From assembly GCA_934464705.1 (NCBI GenBank), contig CAKSKB010000022.1, positions 1 through 43,457 on the forward strand: 43,457 nucleotides of DNA, read 5' to 3'. The notes under the pieces are model-generated. The model searched no databases and was not told where the DNA came from. It saw nothing but the letters and a program-made list of their open reading frames with translations. The DNA is from an uncultured Clostridia bacterium (GTDB lineage Bacteria; Bacillota; Clostridia; HGM11514). The position numbers and the translations under genes are program-made. How positions within the stretch are numbered: position 1 is the stretch's first letter; every line of letters starts with the position of its first letter. Below, piece after piece: positions 42,808-43,457 of the stretch.

Positions 42808-42837
42808 ATGTCAATAAATTTCTGCTGCATGTCAATA
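42808..42837 (+). promoter_or_regulatory. Direct-repeat operator, AraC type, upstream of the secreted-protein gene
   Basis: Two identical copies of ATGTCAATA at 42808-42816 and 42829-42837, 21 bp apart, with 7 nt between the second and the -35 at 42845. Two helical turns and placement against the -35 are the classical AraC half-site geometry. Confidence 0.7.
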
Positions 42838-42844
42838 TATACTA

Positions 42845-42873
42845 TTGATAATCGGAGCAGGTGGATTTATAAT
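42845..42873 (+). promoter_or_regulatory. Promoter of the secreted-protein gene at 42929
   Basis: TTGATA (42845-42850), 17-nt spacer, TATAAT (42868-42873). Confidence 0.85.
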
Positions 42874-42928
42874 TGAATTATGGTCGGGTATATCCGGCAA
42901 AAAATAATATTATAAGGAGTTATTCAAA

Positions 42929-43457
42929 ATGAAGAAAAAGATTTTGGCAATGGCGCTTGTGCTTTCCATGCTTCTTTGCTGCATGATTTCCGTATCTGCG
43001 GCGGACGGCGTGTACGAAGGCACGGTTGACATTAAGACCACAACCGAGGAATGGACTGCCCATGCTCAGTGGACGGAAGGCAGCGGTGCTTTTTCGGATG
43101 ACGGCAACGGCGGTGTTCAGTACACCTACAACCAAAATAAACAGGCTCAGGCTTATTTTGTTATGAAAAAGCCCTACAGATTCTACAGCGGATGCAGTTA
43201 TGAGATTTCGAACTATTACATAACTTCGGGCATTAACGGAAGCTGCCAGCTGCATATTCAGACGGAGCTTTCCAAAAGTCAGAGAATCTGCCCTTATGAC
43301 AGTGAATGGCCCGAGAATTCTTCTGTTTCAATTCCCACAAGCTATATGGCGGACGGCGTAACGAAGAAAGGGCTTTACACAACCTACGACTGGGGCGAAT
43401 ATTTCAACAACGGTGCAACCTTAAGAACCGCAAGGCTTGACAATGCGCAGTTCTACA
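42929..43457 (+). CDS. Secreted protein, N-terminal part, continuing beyond the window
   Basis: The ATG at 42929 is 8 nt from AAGGAGT. A signal peptide (MKKKILAMALVLSMLLCCMI) is followed by 150 residues still open at the window end. The visible part (TEEWTAHAQWTEGSGAFSDD; QAYFVMKKPYRFYSGCSYEI) is beta-rich and aromatic and resembles the jelly-roll sandwich domains at 8659-11663 in style, with no clear alignment. Likely a cell-surface or secreted carbohydrate-active protein, from the leader, context and AraC-type operator. Size and catalytic domains are unknown. Confidence 0.82.
   Translation, partial: MKKKILAMALVLSMLLCCMISVSAADGVYEGTVDIKTTTEEWTAHAQWTEGSGAFSDDGNGGVQYTYNQNKQAQAYFVMKKPYRFYSGCSYEISNYYITSGINGSCQLHIQTELSKSQRICPYDSEWPENSSVSIPTSYMADGVTKKGLYTTYDWGEYFNNGATLRTARLDNAQFY

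Noticed and set aside
42695..42835. Extended N terminus of the first AraC regulator
   Set aside because: A well-formed promoter lies inside the extension, and a TTG with a strong ribosome site lies downstream.
1..43457. tRNA, rRNA or other structured RNA genes
   Set aside because: No cloverleaf, T-loop signature or rRNA-like conserved stretch was recognised in the intergenic regions.

Overview
The window looks like a chromosomal segment of a spore-forming, Gram-positive anaerobe of the Clostridia. The grounds are a CwlD-type cortex amidase, a BofC-like protein, strong AGGAGG-type ribosome binding sites, near-consensus sigma-A promoters, TnpV, and a very large secreted protein ending in three SLH domains. 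The load of SLH-anchored, beta-helix, carbohydrate-active proteins recalls Monoglobus-like gut pectin or polysaccharide degraders. That placement is inference from family content, not something the sequence proves.

Layout. (1) 1-8.4 kb: a frameshifted secreted beta-helix protein, an unknown protein, a BofC-like protein, a class A penicillin-binding protein, a degenerate REP-type Y1 transposase relative and an AraC regulator. (2) 8.5-17.6 kb: two secreted proteins sharing a triplicated sandwich/Ig-like module (the second is 1919 residues, with a beta-helix and SLH anchor), then a GH130 mannoside phosphorylase. (3) 17.6-22.9 kb, minus strand: a decayed DUF1700/DUF4097 pair, then an operon of a clan GH-A-like glycosidase, an SDR dehydrogenase and an enolase-superfamily sugar-acid dehydratase. 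(4) 22.9-25.1 kb: cwlD-radA. (5) 25.1-36.4 kb: an AT-rich accessory island with a truncated tyrosine integrase, tnpV, an AbiEi/AbiEii toxin-antitoxin operon with a third gene, and a six-gene operon (RHH, SPFH-SHOCT, polytopic TPR-like protein, Cys-rich protein, two zinc-ribbon/TIR/transmembrane proteins). (6) 36.5-38.4 kb: a 5'-truncated second SPFH gene with a second polytopic partner, at host-like composition. (7) 38.4-43.5 kb: a third beta-helix protein, two overlapping AraC regulators and the start of a divergent secreted-protein gene.

How they may work together. The flanks form a polysaccharide-utilisation neighbourhood: secreted beta-helix and sandwich proteins outside, GH130, GH-A and sugar-acid enzymes inside, and AraC regulators controlling them. 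At the right end two promoters share an identical layout: two 9-bp direct repeats 21 bp apart, 7 nt from the -35. This suggests one AraC-type activator controls the genes on both sides of the regulator pair.

The most interesting candidate system is the 29.0-36.4 kb operon. Two TIR proteins have predicted cytosolic TIR domains, one transmembrane helix and an external C-terminal part. They share a membrane-proximal repeat with a polytopic partner and sit beside a cytosolic SPFH scaffold. The first TIR keeps the expected catalytic glutamate and the second does not. This resembles a Toll-like receptor layout, in a defence-type neighbourhood.
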